Shown one piece after another: positions 32,948-40,557 of a stretch of 45,933 nucleotides of DNA. Source of the DNA: Candidatus Nezhaarchaeales archaeon. Its GTDB lineage: Archaea; Thermoproteota; Methanomethylicia; Nezhaarchaeales; JAWCJE01. Under the pieces are notes generated by a model. That model saw nothing but the letters and a program-made list of their open reading frames with translations, made no database searches and was not told the origin of the DNA. The translations under genes and the position numbers were made by a program. Where the stretch lies: the NCBI GenBank assembly GCA_038853715.1, contig JAWCJE010000015.1, positions 1-45,933 of the forward strand. Reading direction: 5' to 3'. How positions within the stretch are numbered: the first letter of the stretch is position 1; every line of letters begins with the position of its first letter.

Positions 32948-33649
32948 ATGCCTGGTAGGGCTACGCATACGTTGATCGCCGTCGCTTTAACGTTAGCGTT
33001 AACCCTTAACCTTGAACGTGTTCAAGGAGGGGCTGCTAGCGTTTTAATTGCCCTACTGTTAACCTATACGGTGTTTTCGCTAATTGGCGTTAGGTGGAAG
33101 GGTTTATGGGCTGGGGTATTAGGGGGCTGCTTGACGTGGTTATGGTCGACGCGCGACTTCCCATGGTTAATTAAGGCGCTTAGGGGGTTATGGTCTTCGC
33201 TCGACGATTATGCCCAGCTAGGGTTAATCTTATTGGCTTGCTTAATTGGCGCTAGGATCCCCGACTTCGACCTTTATAGCGGTCATAGGGTTAGGCTTCA
33301 CAACCTAGCGGCTATGCTAGGATCTGCTTTATGCTTCTGGATCGCGTTATCAATACTTAGCGAAGGCGTTAACTTAGCGATTAACGTCGGGCTTAGCGCT
33401 ACTATCTCGAGGGCCATGATACTTAGCTACGGCCTACACCTAGCCGTTGATCTACTCACGCCTAGGGGTATGGCGCTACTATACCCTTTAAGCGGCCGAA
33501 TGTTCCATGCGCCGGTACGTGGCCTGAATAAAGCCGTAGCTCCCGTAGCGTTAATAGCGCTACTGGCATTGGTATTGACGCATTGGGCTACGTTACCAAC
33601 GCTTAAAGGCCTTATAAGTATACTGGAGGGGCTATTTAGGTTCGTTTAA
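32948..33649 (+). CDS. YdjM/DUF457-like membrane-bound metal-dependent hydrolase family protein
   Basis: This 233-residue protein has about six hydrophobic segments. The family signature residues are visible: RATH at the N-terminus, GARIPDFD near 100, HRVRLHN shortly after, and LHLAVDLLTPRG near 160. These His and Asp residues are thought to bind a metal within the membrane. No substrate is established for the family. GAGAGG precedes the ATG. It stands between the nucleotidyltransferase and ThrRS with gaps of more than 100 bases on both sides. Confidence 0.65.
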   Translation: MPGRATHTLIAVALTLALTLNLERVQGGAASVLIALLLTYTVFSLIGVRWKGLWAGVLGGCLTWLWSTRDFPWLIKALRGLWSSLDDYAQLGLILLACLIGARIPDFDLYSGHRVRLHNLAAMLGSALCFWIALSILSEGVNLAINVGLSATISRAMILSYGLHLAVDLLTPRGMALLYPLSGRMFHAPVRGLNKAVAPVALIALLALVLTHWATLPTLKGLISILEGLFRFV

Positions 33650-33742
33650 AATATTATTAAATACGCTCATCCGGAGACGCGGTATTACTTCTCCTCTACG
33701 CCCGTTTCTTAACCTGTTTGGAGGGTTTGACCGCTACGTGAA

Positions 33743-33751
33743 TATAAATAA
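33743..33751 (+). promoter_or_regulatory. TATA box of thrS
   Basis: TATAAATAA lies 39-47 bases before the TTG at 33790. The implied transcript start near 33772 leaves about 18 bases of leader. Confidence 0.5.
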
Positions 33752-33789
33752 ATACTGCGTGTTTAACCAGTATCCCGGTGCGGTCGCGT

Positions 33790-35646
33790 TTGAAGCTGCT
33801 CTTCATTCATTCCGACTACTTAGAGTATGAGGTGAAGGAAGAGGCGATACCTAGCGCTGAGGATGTAGCTGAGGGAGATAGGAGGGTTAAGGTTGATGAG
33901 GTGTTGGTCGTTTTTTGTAGCGTTGAAGGTAGGGATGAAGAGGACGAGGGCCGGGTTATTGAGGAGGCTGTAAGTGAGGTTATTGATGTAGCCAAGCGGA
34001 TTAACGTCAATAACATCGTGCTGTATCCCTACGCCCATCTATCGAGCGAATTAAGTAGGCCTGAAGTAGCGATCCGGGTGCTTAGAGGCGTTGAAGACGG
34101 GTTGAAGGAACGTGGTTTTAACGTTAAAAGGGCTCCCTTCGGCTGGTATAAGGCCTTCAGCTTAAGGTGTAAGGGGCATCCTCTTAGCGAGCTTTCAAGG
34201 GTTATAAGGGTTGAAGGGGTTAAGGGGGGGAAGGCGGATGAAGCTAGGGTTCATGGGGAATACTTAATCATAAGCCCTGAGGGATTAGAGGAACGTTTAG
34301 ACTTAGCCAACTTGGAGGCTTACGACGTTTTGAATCGTTACCCGCTTCTAAAGCAGTTCATAGTTAGTGAGGAGGTCGGCGGGAAGCCTAAGGAGGCTCC
34401 GCCGCATATTACGTTGATGTCGAAGCTTGGACTCGTCGACTACGAGCCGGCGTCCGATATTGGACACTTCAGGTTTTACCCTAAAGGAGCCTTAATTAAG
34501 GATTTGCTGGAGGCGTACGCAAACGATATAGCTGTAAGGAGGTTGGGCGCTCTTAAGGTTGAAACACCCCTCCTCTATAGGTTGAGTAGGCCTGATATTG
34601 CTGAGCAGGCTTCAAGGTTCCTTGAGAAGGACTATAGGTTAAGGGTTGGAGGCGAGGAGTTAACGTTAAGGTTTGCCGGCGATTTCGGGCTTTTCAGCAT
34701 GTTGAAGGACGCCCTTATAAGTTATAGGCAGCTACCGTTAAGGGTTTACGAGCTTTCGAAGTCCTTTAGGCTTGAGCAAAGTGGTGAATGCGTAGGGTTG
34801 AAAAGGCTTAGAAGCTTTACGATGCCAGATGTTCACTGCTTCTGCGCCGACTTAGAACAGGGGATGCAGGAGTACGTAGAGTTATTTAAGGTATACACGG
34901 AGGTAGTGGAGTCTATGGGTATTGATTACGTGTTGGCCTTTAGGGTTGTTAAAGAGTTTTACGAGGGGAATAAACGTTGGCTCGTAAACCTAGTGAAGAC
35001 GGCCGGTAAACCGGCGCTTATCGAAGTATTACCGGAGAGGAAGCACTACTGGATCGTGAAGCACGAGTATCAATTCGTAGACTCCGTAGGCGGTAACGCT
35101 CAACTATGTACCGTTCAACTGGATGTGGAGGACTCGGAGCGTTACGGGATCTACTACGTTGACGTTAAAGGCGAGAAGAGGGGATGCATAATAGTCCATA
35201 GCTCGATGGGCTCTATTGAACGCTGGATCTACGCGTTATTAGAGCAAGCCGCTAAGATTATGAAAGCGGGGAAGACGCCTGAGCTACCCCTCTGGATTGC
35301 TCCTATCCAAGTTAGAGTAATACCGGTTTCGACCGAAAACCTTGAAAGCGCGGTTAAAATAGCTAATACGCTTCAAAACGCTGAAATACGGGTAGACGTA
35401 GATGACCGCGATTTAACGCTACCTAGAAAGGTGAGGGATGCTGAGGTTGAATGGATCCCCTATATAGTGGTAGTAGGTAAGGAGGAGGAAAGCACGGGTA
35501 GGCTTTCAGTTAGGGTTCGGAGGCTTAGGATGGTTGAAGTTATGGATGTTAACGCGTTAATCGATACCGTGAGGAAGCAGGTAGCTGGTAAGCCGTTTAT
35601 ACCTTCATATACGCCTATCATGCTTTCCAAGAGGCCTACGTTTTAG
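33790..35646 (+). CDS. thrS: Threonyl-tRNA synthetase, archaeal type
   Basis: This class II synthetase of about 618 residues charges tRNA-Thr. The N-terminal 145 residues are the archaeal editing domain (KLLFIHSDYLEYE, NIVLYPYAHLSSE, RAPFGWYKAFSL), related to D-aminoacyl-tRNA deacylases, which removes mischarged Ser. The catalytic core contains RVYELSKSFRLEQSG (motif 2 region), the zinc or substrate-binding region with MPDVHCFCADLEQG, HYWIVKHEYQFVDSVG and a motif 3 region HSSMGSIERW. The C-terminal anticodon-binding domain starts near 510 (PIQVRVIPVS). The frame opens with GTG at 33778, but homologues start at KLLFIH, so the TTG at 33790 is preferred. Confidence 0.92.
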   Translation: MKLLFIHSDYLEYEVKEEAIPSAEDVAEGDRRVKVDEVLVVFCSVEGRDEEDEGRVIEEAVSEVIDVAKRINVNNIVLYPYAHLSSELSRPEVAIRVLRGVEDGLKERGFNVKRAPFGWYKAFSLRCKGHPLSELSRVIRVEGVKGGKADEARVHGEYLIISPEGLEERLDLANLEAYDVLNRYPLLKQFIVSEEVGGKPKEAPPHITLMSKLGLVDYEPASDIGHFRFYPKGALIKDLLEAYANDIAVRRLGALKVETPLLYRLSRPDIAEQASRFLEKDYRLRVGGEELTLRFAGDFGLFSMLKDALISYRQLPLRVYELSKSFRLEQSGECVGLKRLRSFTMPDVHCFCADLEQGMQEYVELFKVYTEVVESMGIDYVLAFRVVKEFYEGNKRWLVNLVKTAGKPALIEVLPERKHYWIVKHEYQFVDSVGGNAQLCTVQLDVEDSERYGIYYVDVKGEKRGCIIVHSSMGSIERWIYALLEQAAKIMKAGKTPELPLWIAPIQVRVIPVSTENLESAVKIANTLQNAEIRVDVDDRDLTLPRKVRDAEVEWIPYIVVVGKEEESTGRLSVRVRRLRMVEVMDVNALIDTVRKQVAGKPFIPSYTPIMLSKRPTF

Positions 35647-35656
35647 CTTGGCGATG

Positions 35657-35890
35657 TTAGGATGAAATTAGCGTGGTTGTTTTCACGACGCCCCTCGTAT
35701 TCCTAACCTTGGTGATTACCTCGTCAAGCTCCTTCATACTGTTAACTTCAACCTTGGCGAGTACGTCGAACTCGCCGTATAGTAGCCTAGCTTCAACGAC
35801 GCCGGGGATACGTAAAACCTCCCTTACTACTTCCTGCTCCTTGGCTAGCTCCGTTACCATTAATATGAAGGCTGTTATTTGAACAGCCAT
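35657..35890 (-). CDS. Stand-alone Lrp/AsnC ligand-binding (RAM) domain protein
   Basis: This 77-residue protein has the complete alpha-beta RAM fold (AFILMVTELAKEQEVVREVL, VEARLLYGEFDVLAKVEV, MKELDEVITKVRNTRGVVKT) and no DNA-binding helix-turn-helix. Such small proteins bind amino acids and may pair with full-length Lrp proteins or other enzymes. It converges on thrS with a 10-base gap. A TATA box (35928-35936) is centred about 42 bases upstream of the ATG. Confidence 0.85.
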   Translation of the reverse strand: MAVQITAFILMVTELAKEQEVVREVLRIPGVVEARLLYGEFDVLAKVEVNSMKELDEVITKVRNTRGVVKTTTLISS

Positions 35891-35927
35891 CTAGACACCG
35901 CTTAAAGATTAATGGATACGCGTACAG

Positions 35928-35936
35928 GTATATAAA
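35928..35936 (-). promoter_or_regulatory. TATA box of the RAM-domain gene
   Basis: The minus strand reads GTTTATATACC; the implied transcript start near 35907 gives a leader of about 17 bases. Confidence 0.45.
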
Positions 35937-35948
35937 CGGTTGCTTACT

Positions 35949-36353
35949 TCATAAGGGTTTTAATAGCTTTAACGCTCCGTAACCTTTCAGCTTATCCACC
36001 ACTACGCTTAACGGTTCCTCACGTTCATCCTTGAAGCCGACGCAGGAAACACCTTCAGCGTGAACCCTTACGTACCGATCTAAGTTAAATCTAAGTATAA
36101 ACTCGTTAGGGCCGAGTGTTACTTTAAAGGGTATACGTGCGTCGATCAGCGTTCCGGATAGGCTTTTAAGTAGTTCTAGCTGGCTTTTCAGAAGCGTTTT
36201 CACGCGGTAGCTTCGAAGGCCCGTGGTTTTAATCTTAGTCTTAGATACTCCTTTAACCTCGGAAATAACCACTTGACCGTTTCGAAAAGAGACTTCGAAG
36301 CCCTTCTTACGCTCTATGAAGGCGTTTATAGCTTCGCGCCAATCCCCACTCAT
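35949..36353 (-). CDS. Hypothetical protein
   Basis: This 134-residue protein is of mixed alpha-beta character with no membrane segment, cysteine cluster or known catalytic motif. It contains KGVSKTKIKTTGLRSYRVK and a central FKVTLGPNEFILRFNLDRYV. I do not recognise the family. An AAGGGT lies 4 bases before the ATG. It is separated from the RAM-domain gene by about 60 bases that hold that gene's own promoter, so it is transcribed independently. Confidence 0.5.
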   Translation of the reverse strand: MSGDWREAINAFIERKKGFEVSFRNGQVVISEVKGVSKTKIKTTGLRSYRVKTLLKSQLELLKSLSGTLIDARIPFKVTLGPNEFILRFNLDRYVRVHAEGVSCVGFKDEREEPLSVVVDKLKGYGALKLLKPL

Positions 36354-36551
36354 GAATACCCTTTAAATACTTACGTTTAAAGCTTTAAAACGTTAATTAT
36401 CCGCTATGAAGCGTTCGTGTTAAAGGGCTTATAGCCCTACATAAAGCCTATTTACTTACTTCCACTATAACGGTTATAAGGCGGCGTAAATCTTTGATCG
36501 TGAAAAGCCCGCGTCTATAGTTAATGGTTAAACTCTTTAGGGTGGCTTTAA

Positions 36552-36938
36552 GTGAAGTTGGATGAGGAGGTAGCTTTAGCCTCGGTTTTCGCGGGCTTCA
36601 TCGCGATAATGGTGGTAGCTGCCAACGCTAAAGGCGAGATCCAATGGGGTTTAATATACGTTAACCCTTTAAATCCGCTTTTAACCATGCTGGTCCGCGG
36701 GTTTATGGTTGTCCCGCCGATACTAATGCTGATAGCCGGATTACATGAAAAGCACGGTTTAATGCGGAGCGTTAGTGAAGCCATAATAACCCTTGGGGTT
36801 TACTCCGTATCAATATCAGTGGTGCTTGAATCCTTCCTAAAGCCCGATGTAACGGCCTCCTTAAGCATACCCATAGGGTTAGTAATACTAGCCTTCGGCT
36901 TAGCTCTAAGGTTGGTAGGATTCATGAGGAAATGTTAA
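36552..36938 (+). CDS. Hypothetical small membrane protein
   Basis: This 128-residue protein has four predicted membrane helices (residues about 8-26, 40-62, 72-92 and 98-122) and short loops. No functional motif is seen. The GTG start follows GGTGGC. Its last bases overlap the start of the ORF at 36932, which is a fragment of a mobile-type gene, so the overlap is probably accidental. Confidence 0.5.
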   Translation: MKLDEEVALASVFAGFIAIMVVAANAKGEIQWGLIYVNPLNPLLTMLVRGFMVVPPILMLIAGLHEKHGLMRSVSEAIITLGVYSVSISVVLESFLKPDVTASLSIPIGLVILAFGLALRLVGFMRKC

Positions 36939-37237
36939 GTGAAAGTAAAGCTATGGTTGAAGCCTTCCATCAGCTTTGGCGGAAGCTACCGGAGAAGCGG
37001 CGAGAGAAAGAAATATCGAATAAGGCTTGCGACAAGCTACGCCTCGCTCTTCGGCGTCAGGTGTGGATGGCGTTGGAAAGGCTAAAGGCGAAGTACGATG
37101 GAAAATTTAACGAGCTAGAAGAGCACATCAAGGCTCGCTTCCGAGCCCTTAAGCCTTCAAAACGCATAATTAATAGTCTTTACCTCTCATCCCAATTTAG
37201 GTTGGTTGAGGATTTTAGGTTGTTTGATCTAGGTTAG
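36932..37237 (+). pseudogene. C-terminal fragment of the LAGLIDADG-protein family (third copy)
   Basis: This 101-codon ORF aligns with the C-terminal part of the gene at 5733-6515: MLSESKAMVEAFHQLWRKL against MLRESKLIVKSLYKPWQAL, then VWMALERLKAKYDGKF against AWRALEALKAK-stop-DGKF, and HIKARFRALKP against RIEAYFRARKP. The part with the LAGLIDADG motif is missing. The frame is open and starts with ATG, so it may be expressed by chance, but it is best read as a 3' remnant. Confidence 0.6.
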
Positions 37238-37268
37238 AAAGACCGTTAAGTTCCGTTGCTTTCAGGCT

Positions 37269-37364
37269 TTATAACGCTTCAACGGTTCTAGGTGCTAAAA
37301 CCCTAACTGCTTCACCCTTAACAACCCCGTATCCTTCAAACTCGAATAAGACTTTAAAGCCGTA
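37269..37364 (-). pseudogene. Fragment of a cyclophilin-like (DUF369-type) gene
   Basis: On the minus strand 31 codons read YGFKVLFEFEGYGVVKGEAV, RVLAPRTVEAL, then TAA. The end resembles the LVR...P.TVEAL motif near the N-terminus of archaeal cyclophilin-like proteins. There is no start codon and the rest of the domain is missing. Confidence 0.4.
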
Positions 37365-37400
37365 TCAACGAGTACACCAATAAGGAGCCCGTGAAGCATC

Positions 37401-37496
37401 ATGATCGACCTAGCCGGCCTTCTCCACTCGTTCTTTACGCTCTTCATAATCTTCGATCCGCTCGGCAACGTCCCTATATTCTATGCTTTAACCTAG
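37401..37496 (+). pseudogene. Fragment of a MarC-family membrane protein gene
   Basis: The frame reads MIDLAGLLHSFFTLFIIFDP, LGNVPIFYALT, then TAG. The FxxxDPLGNxPIF motif is the hallmark of the first membrane helix of MarC-family proteins, which normally have about 200 residues. Only this first helix remains. Confidence 0.6.
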
Positions 37497-37531
37497 TTAA
37501 GCGCTTTAAACCCGGGTTTTCCTTCGGATTT

Positions 37532-37605
37532 ATCCGAAAACTCTTAAGCTATTATTAGGGCTTCGATACGTTGGCCGACCAACCGATTATTAAGAGTTTT
37601 CGGAT
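37532..37605. repeat. 16-bp perfect inverted repeat with 42-nt spacer
   Basis: ATCCGAAAACTCTTAA (37532-37547) and TTAAGAGTTTTCGGAT (37590-37605) are exact reverse complements. The right arm covers the stop codon and last codons of the DUF488 gene. It may be the hairpin ending that transcript, or the ends of a small mobile element next to the fragment cluster. The core AAAACTC...GAGTTTT is shared with the repeat at 11765-11820. Confidence 0.65.
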
Positions 37606-38021
37606 GGGTTCCTTAGGTAGTCGATTAGAGTTTTCTGCCCTTTACTCACTATATGAAAGACCTTAACCCCTCTATCCTCAAGTAGTATGGATAGGATGTA
37701 TCTATGGCAACGCCGTGGTTCACGTTCAGCGCAGCAAAGACATACCTTGTGTCTGGACGCCATGTTTATTAGCTCGTTTAAAGCTAGCTCGAAAGCTTCT
37801 AAGCTGGTTCGACTATAGCCTCCTAGCTTATCTCCCATCCATACGTAGCTAATTCCAGCCTCCTTAAGCCATTTCTCCATGTTTTCCCGCTTAAAATGTT
37901 CCACTCTGGATGTTGGATAGGTTCTTACGTCGCATAGGACTTCGATTCCATGCTCCTTAAGGAGCTCTAGGAAGCGGTCTTTCTGAATCCGGCCGTATCC
38001 GATCGTCCATAGCTTAACCAA
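37590..38021 (-). CDS. DUF488 family protein
   Basis: This 143-residue protein shows the DUF488 pattern: LWTIGYGRIQKDRFLELLKE at the N-terminus, VLCDVRTYPTSRVEHF with Arg, WMGDKLGGYSR, and a late VCLCCAEREPRRCHRYILS. The conserved Cys-Cys and Cys-His residues suggest a metal- or nucleotide-related role, but the family has no proven function. The start is a TTG at 38021. Its 3' end is part of a perfect inverted repeat, listed separately. Confidence 0.75.
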   Translation of the reverse strand: MVKLWTIGYGRIQKDRFLELLKEHGIEVLCDVRTYPTSRVEHFKRENMEKWLKEAGISYVWMGDKLGGYSRTSLEAFELALNELINMASRHKVCLCCAEREPRRCHRYILSILLEDRGVKVFHIVSKGQKTLIDYLRNPSENS

Positions 38022-38057
38022 GGCTAATCCGTGAGTACGAGGTTAAAAAAGTGGAGG

Positions 38058-39062
38058 TTATGGTTTTTGAAAGCTCGGTATTATCTTTTCGCCTATCAGG
38101 TTTATGGAGTTTTTCTTATCGGAGCCTATAGGTGAACCTACAACTATTTGTGTAACCCCGGTTTTTAGTAGTTCCTCGATCCTTGAAATGCAGTTTTCAG
38201 GAGTTCCGCATATGGAGAAGGCGTTTAACATTTCACTGGTTACGGACTTAGTGGCTGTCTTAAAGTCGCCTTTACCTATTGCCTCCTTAATTGTTTTAGC
38301 GCCTTCTAAGCCTATGCCGTGTCTTTCAAGTATTTGATCTGGGGCTCCGGCAACTATGAAGGCGACTACGATCCTAGCGGCTTTTTCAGCTTTATTTGGA
38401 TCCTGGTCTATGGAGAAGGAGGTATAAGCAGCTACGTCTATATCCTCCATTCTCCTACCGGATTTCTCAACCCCCTCCTTAACGTAGCTAATGGCCGCTT
38501 GGAAGTCCTTTGGATGCGACGCGTTAATAAGTACGCCATCCCCTATTTGTCCGGCGGTCCTTAGCATTACTGGTCCTTGAGCCCCTACATAGATCGGTAT
38601 AGCCGCCTTAGGCTTCACCGCTAGCTTAGCCCCGCTGAGCCTTATTACTTCTCCCTCAAACTTAAGCCTCTCGCCGGCGATAAGCCTCCTTATCACTGTT
38701 ACTGCTTCAACTATGGTTTTAACCGGTTTAACCCACTGGATACCTAAGGTTTCGAAGGTTGCTCTATCGCCCGGCCCTATACCTAGGACGGCCCTTCCGT
38801 TTGAAAGTTCGTCTATAGTTATTATGGCTGAAGCTATCTGCGCCACGTTCCTAGTGTAGGGGTTTGTTACGCCGCTTCCAAGCTTTATCTTCTCCGTCTT
38901 TAAGGCTAGTATGGAGAGCGTCGACCAAACGTCCCTATTATTATAGTGATCGGTTATCCAAGTGTATTTAAAGCCTCTCTCCTCGGCTAGCTTTACGTAG
39001 TCGGCTATGCTTAGTATAGGCTCCTGGGGGACGAACTCCACGCCGAAGCTTAAACCCGCCAA
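38058..39062 (-). CDS. mer: F420-dependent methylene-tetrahydromethanopterin reductase
   Basis: This luciferase-like barrel enzyme of about 334 residues interconverts methylene- and methyl-H4MPT with coenzyme F420. The match to Mer is close over the whole length: SFGVEFVPQEP, YTWITDHYNNRDVWSTL, GSGVTNPYTRN, AVLGIGPGDRATFETLGIQW, YVGAQGPVML, LINASHPKDF, FSICGTPENC and VVGSPIGSDKK. The frame extends to an ATG at 39104, but the 14 extra residues have no counterpart in Mer. A TATA-like TTTAAGTAATATT lies immediately before that ATG, so the TTG at 39062 behind GGGAGGA is preferred. It is monocistronic. It implies an H4MPT C1 pathway (acetyl-CoA pathway or methanogenesis); no other C1 gene is in the window. 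Confidence 0.85.
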   Translation of the reverse strand: MAGLSFGVEFVPQEPILSIADYVKLAEERGFKYTWITDHYNNRDVWSTLSILALKTEKIKLGSGVTNPYTRNVAQIASAIITIDELSNGRAVLGIGPGDRATFETLGIQWVKPVKTIVEAVTVIRRLIAGERLKFEGEVIRLSGAKLAVKPKAAIPIYVGAQGPVMLRTAGQIGDGVLINASHPKDFQAAISYVKEGVEKSGRRMEDIDVAAYTSFSIDQDPNKAEKAARIVVAFIVAGAPDQILERHGIGLEGAKTIKEAIGKGDFKTATKSVTSEMLNAFSICGTPENCISRIEELLKTGVTQIVVGSPIGSDKKNSINLIGEKIIPSFQKP

Positions 39063-39174
39063 TCCTCCCACCCCTACAGGGCGTAGACAAGTCGTTACAC
39101 GCATAAAAATATTACTTAAAGCACTTAAGGATGATTAGGCTTAATTAGTTAATCGTTGGGGGCGTCGAAGCGTA

Positions 39175-39774
39175 ATGGGCGTGGTTAGCTTAATGCGTTT
39201 AAAGCTTTCAAGGTGGGAAATAGTAATGATAGCGGTTTTAGCCTTCGGTATCCTATATCAAGGCTTAGTAGCTGTTCACGCAAGCCCTATCTTCATGGCG
39301 CGCGTTGAAGGTAAAAGCATGATACCAGCGCTTTACGACGGGGACCTAGTGGTTATAATGAGGGTTGGAGGGGGGAGTATTCATGCAGCGCCTAAATATG
39401 CGTCTACACCGGGCGATATTATCGTTTACTACAGTAGGAGTGATGGCTACTTAATCATCCATAGGGCTATAGCTAAGGCCTACCTTGATGGGAAGTGGCG
39501 ATTTCTAACGCAGGGTGATAACGTTGCCGTACCAGACGCTGGGCAAGATCCTAAGGATCCTTCAACATGGATTACTGAGGATCGGGTGGTAGGGAAGGTG
39601 GTAGTTAGGGTACCTAAGGTAGGCTTATTAACGTTACCGGTTGTTAGGGCGTTCATATTGATAGCACTAGTTATAGCCGTTCTAGTTTATTTAAGCGAGC
39701 GGAAGAAAAGTTCTTCTAGCTTGTTTAAGGGTCGGATTAAGGCTACGTTTAAGAGGCTATTATGGGTGGGCTAA
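39175..39774 (+). CDS. Signal peptidase I, archaeal/ER (S26B) type
   Basis: This 199-residue membrane protease has an N-terminal helix (EIVMIAVLAFGILYQGLV), the catalytic Ser in VEGKSMIPALYDGDLV near residue 49, and IIHRAI with His replacing the bacterial Lys. It has FLTQGDN with the third catalytic residue Asp, and a C-terminal helix followed by a basic tail. It removes Sec signal peptides outside the membrane. The insert between GGGSIHAAPKYAS and TPGDII is typical of archaeal Sec11. It is divergent from mer. No secretion gene is next to it. Confidence 0.88.
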   Translation: MGVVSLMRLKLSRWEIVMIAVLAFGILYQGLVAVHASPIFMARVEGKSMIPALYDGDLVVIMRVGGGSIHAAPKYASTPGDIIVYYSRSDGYLIIHRAIAKAYLDGKWRFLTQGDNVAVPDAGQDPKDPSTWITEDRVVGKVVVRVPKVGLLTLPVVRAFILIALVIAVLVYLSERKKSSSSLFKGRIKATFKRLLWVG

Positions 39775-39939
39775 GACCCGTTTATCTCGAGTTTTTACGT
39801 AGTTACCTATTCGGCTCTCTATAGCCATGTATCGTGTAAGCTTACGATAACCCTTACATCGGTATTTATGGCTTTAACTCCCATACCATTTAATTTTACC
39901 ACCCGACCCTTGAAGACGTAGCGGGGTAAAGATGGGGGA

Positions 39940-39955
39940 AAAGCTAATTAGCTTT
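39940..39955. promoter_or_regulatory. 16-bp perfect palindrome upstream of the TBP gene
   Basis: AAAGCTAATTAGCTTT is a perfect palindrome 45-60 bases before the TBP start, where an upstream operator or the promoter would be. An AGCTTTAGATTAT follows and may be the TATA element. Confidence 0.4.
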
Positions 39956-39972
39956 CTAAGCTTTAGATTATT

Positions 39973-39983
39973 CTAGGTCCTAG
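39973..39983. promoter_or_regulatory. Palindrome CTAGGTCCTAG before the TBP gene
   Basis: Second occurrence of the 11-base palindrome also found at 31659-31669, here 17 bases before the ATG at 40000. Same orientation-independent sequence and similar distance to the start suggest a common regulator. Confidence 0.35.
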
Positions 39984-39999
39984 CTTTAAAGTGGTTATT

Positions 40000-40557
40000 A
40001 TGCTCTCTAAGCCTAGGTATCGGATTGAAAACGTGGTTGCATCGGTTACCTTGGATCAAAATCTGGATCTAGACGTTATAGCCGGCGAAATACCTAGAAC
40101 CGAGTATAACCCTGACGCCTTCCCAGGCTTAATATATAGGCTTGAAAAACCGAAAACCGCCACCCTAATATTTAGCTCTGGTAAGATGGTTTGTACCGGG
40201 GCTAAGAGTGAAAAGGAGGTTTATAGGGCCGTTAGGAAGATTGTTCAGGAGCTTAAACAGCATAGAATAGTTATCCTTAAGGAGCCGAAGGTTCAGATTC
40301 AAAATATAGTTGCATCGGCAAACCTTAACGCCGAAATAAACCTTGAGAAGGCGGCCTACCTCCTAGAAAACTCGATGTACGAGCCTGAACAATTCCCAGG
40401 CCTAATAACTAGGCTCGAGGATTTAGGCGTAGTATTACTACTATTTAGCTCTGGTAAGATGGTTTGTACTGGGGCTAAGCGTGAAGAAGATGTTAAAATA
40501 GCTGTTGAGAGGATCTATGAAAAACTAAGGGAGCTAGGCGTACTTTATAGGGCTTAA
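40000..40557 (+). CDS. tbp: TATA-box binding protein (TBP)
   Basis: This 185-residue general transcription factor has the two symmetrical TBP repeats: [49 protein letters not shown], and again [41 protein letters not shown]. It binds the promoter TATA box together with TFB. The second ATG at 40000 is preferred over the upstream GTG. Its stop TAA overlaps the stop of the convergent pyrB: the two share the palindrome TTAA at 40554-40557. Two palindromes lie in its 60-base upstream region. Confidence 0.95.
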   Translation: MLSKPRYRIENVVASVTLDQNLDLDVIAGEIPRTEYNPDAFPGLIYRLEKPKTATLIFSSGKMVCTGAKSEKEVYRAVRKIVQELKQHRIVILKEPKVQIQNIVASANLNAEINLEKAAYLLENSMYEPEQFPGLITRLEDLGVVLLLFSSGKMVCTGAKREEDVKIAVERIYEKLRELGVLYRA

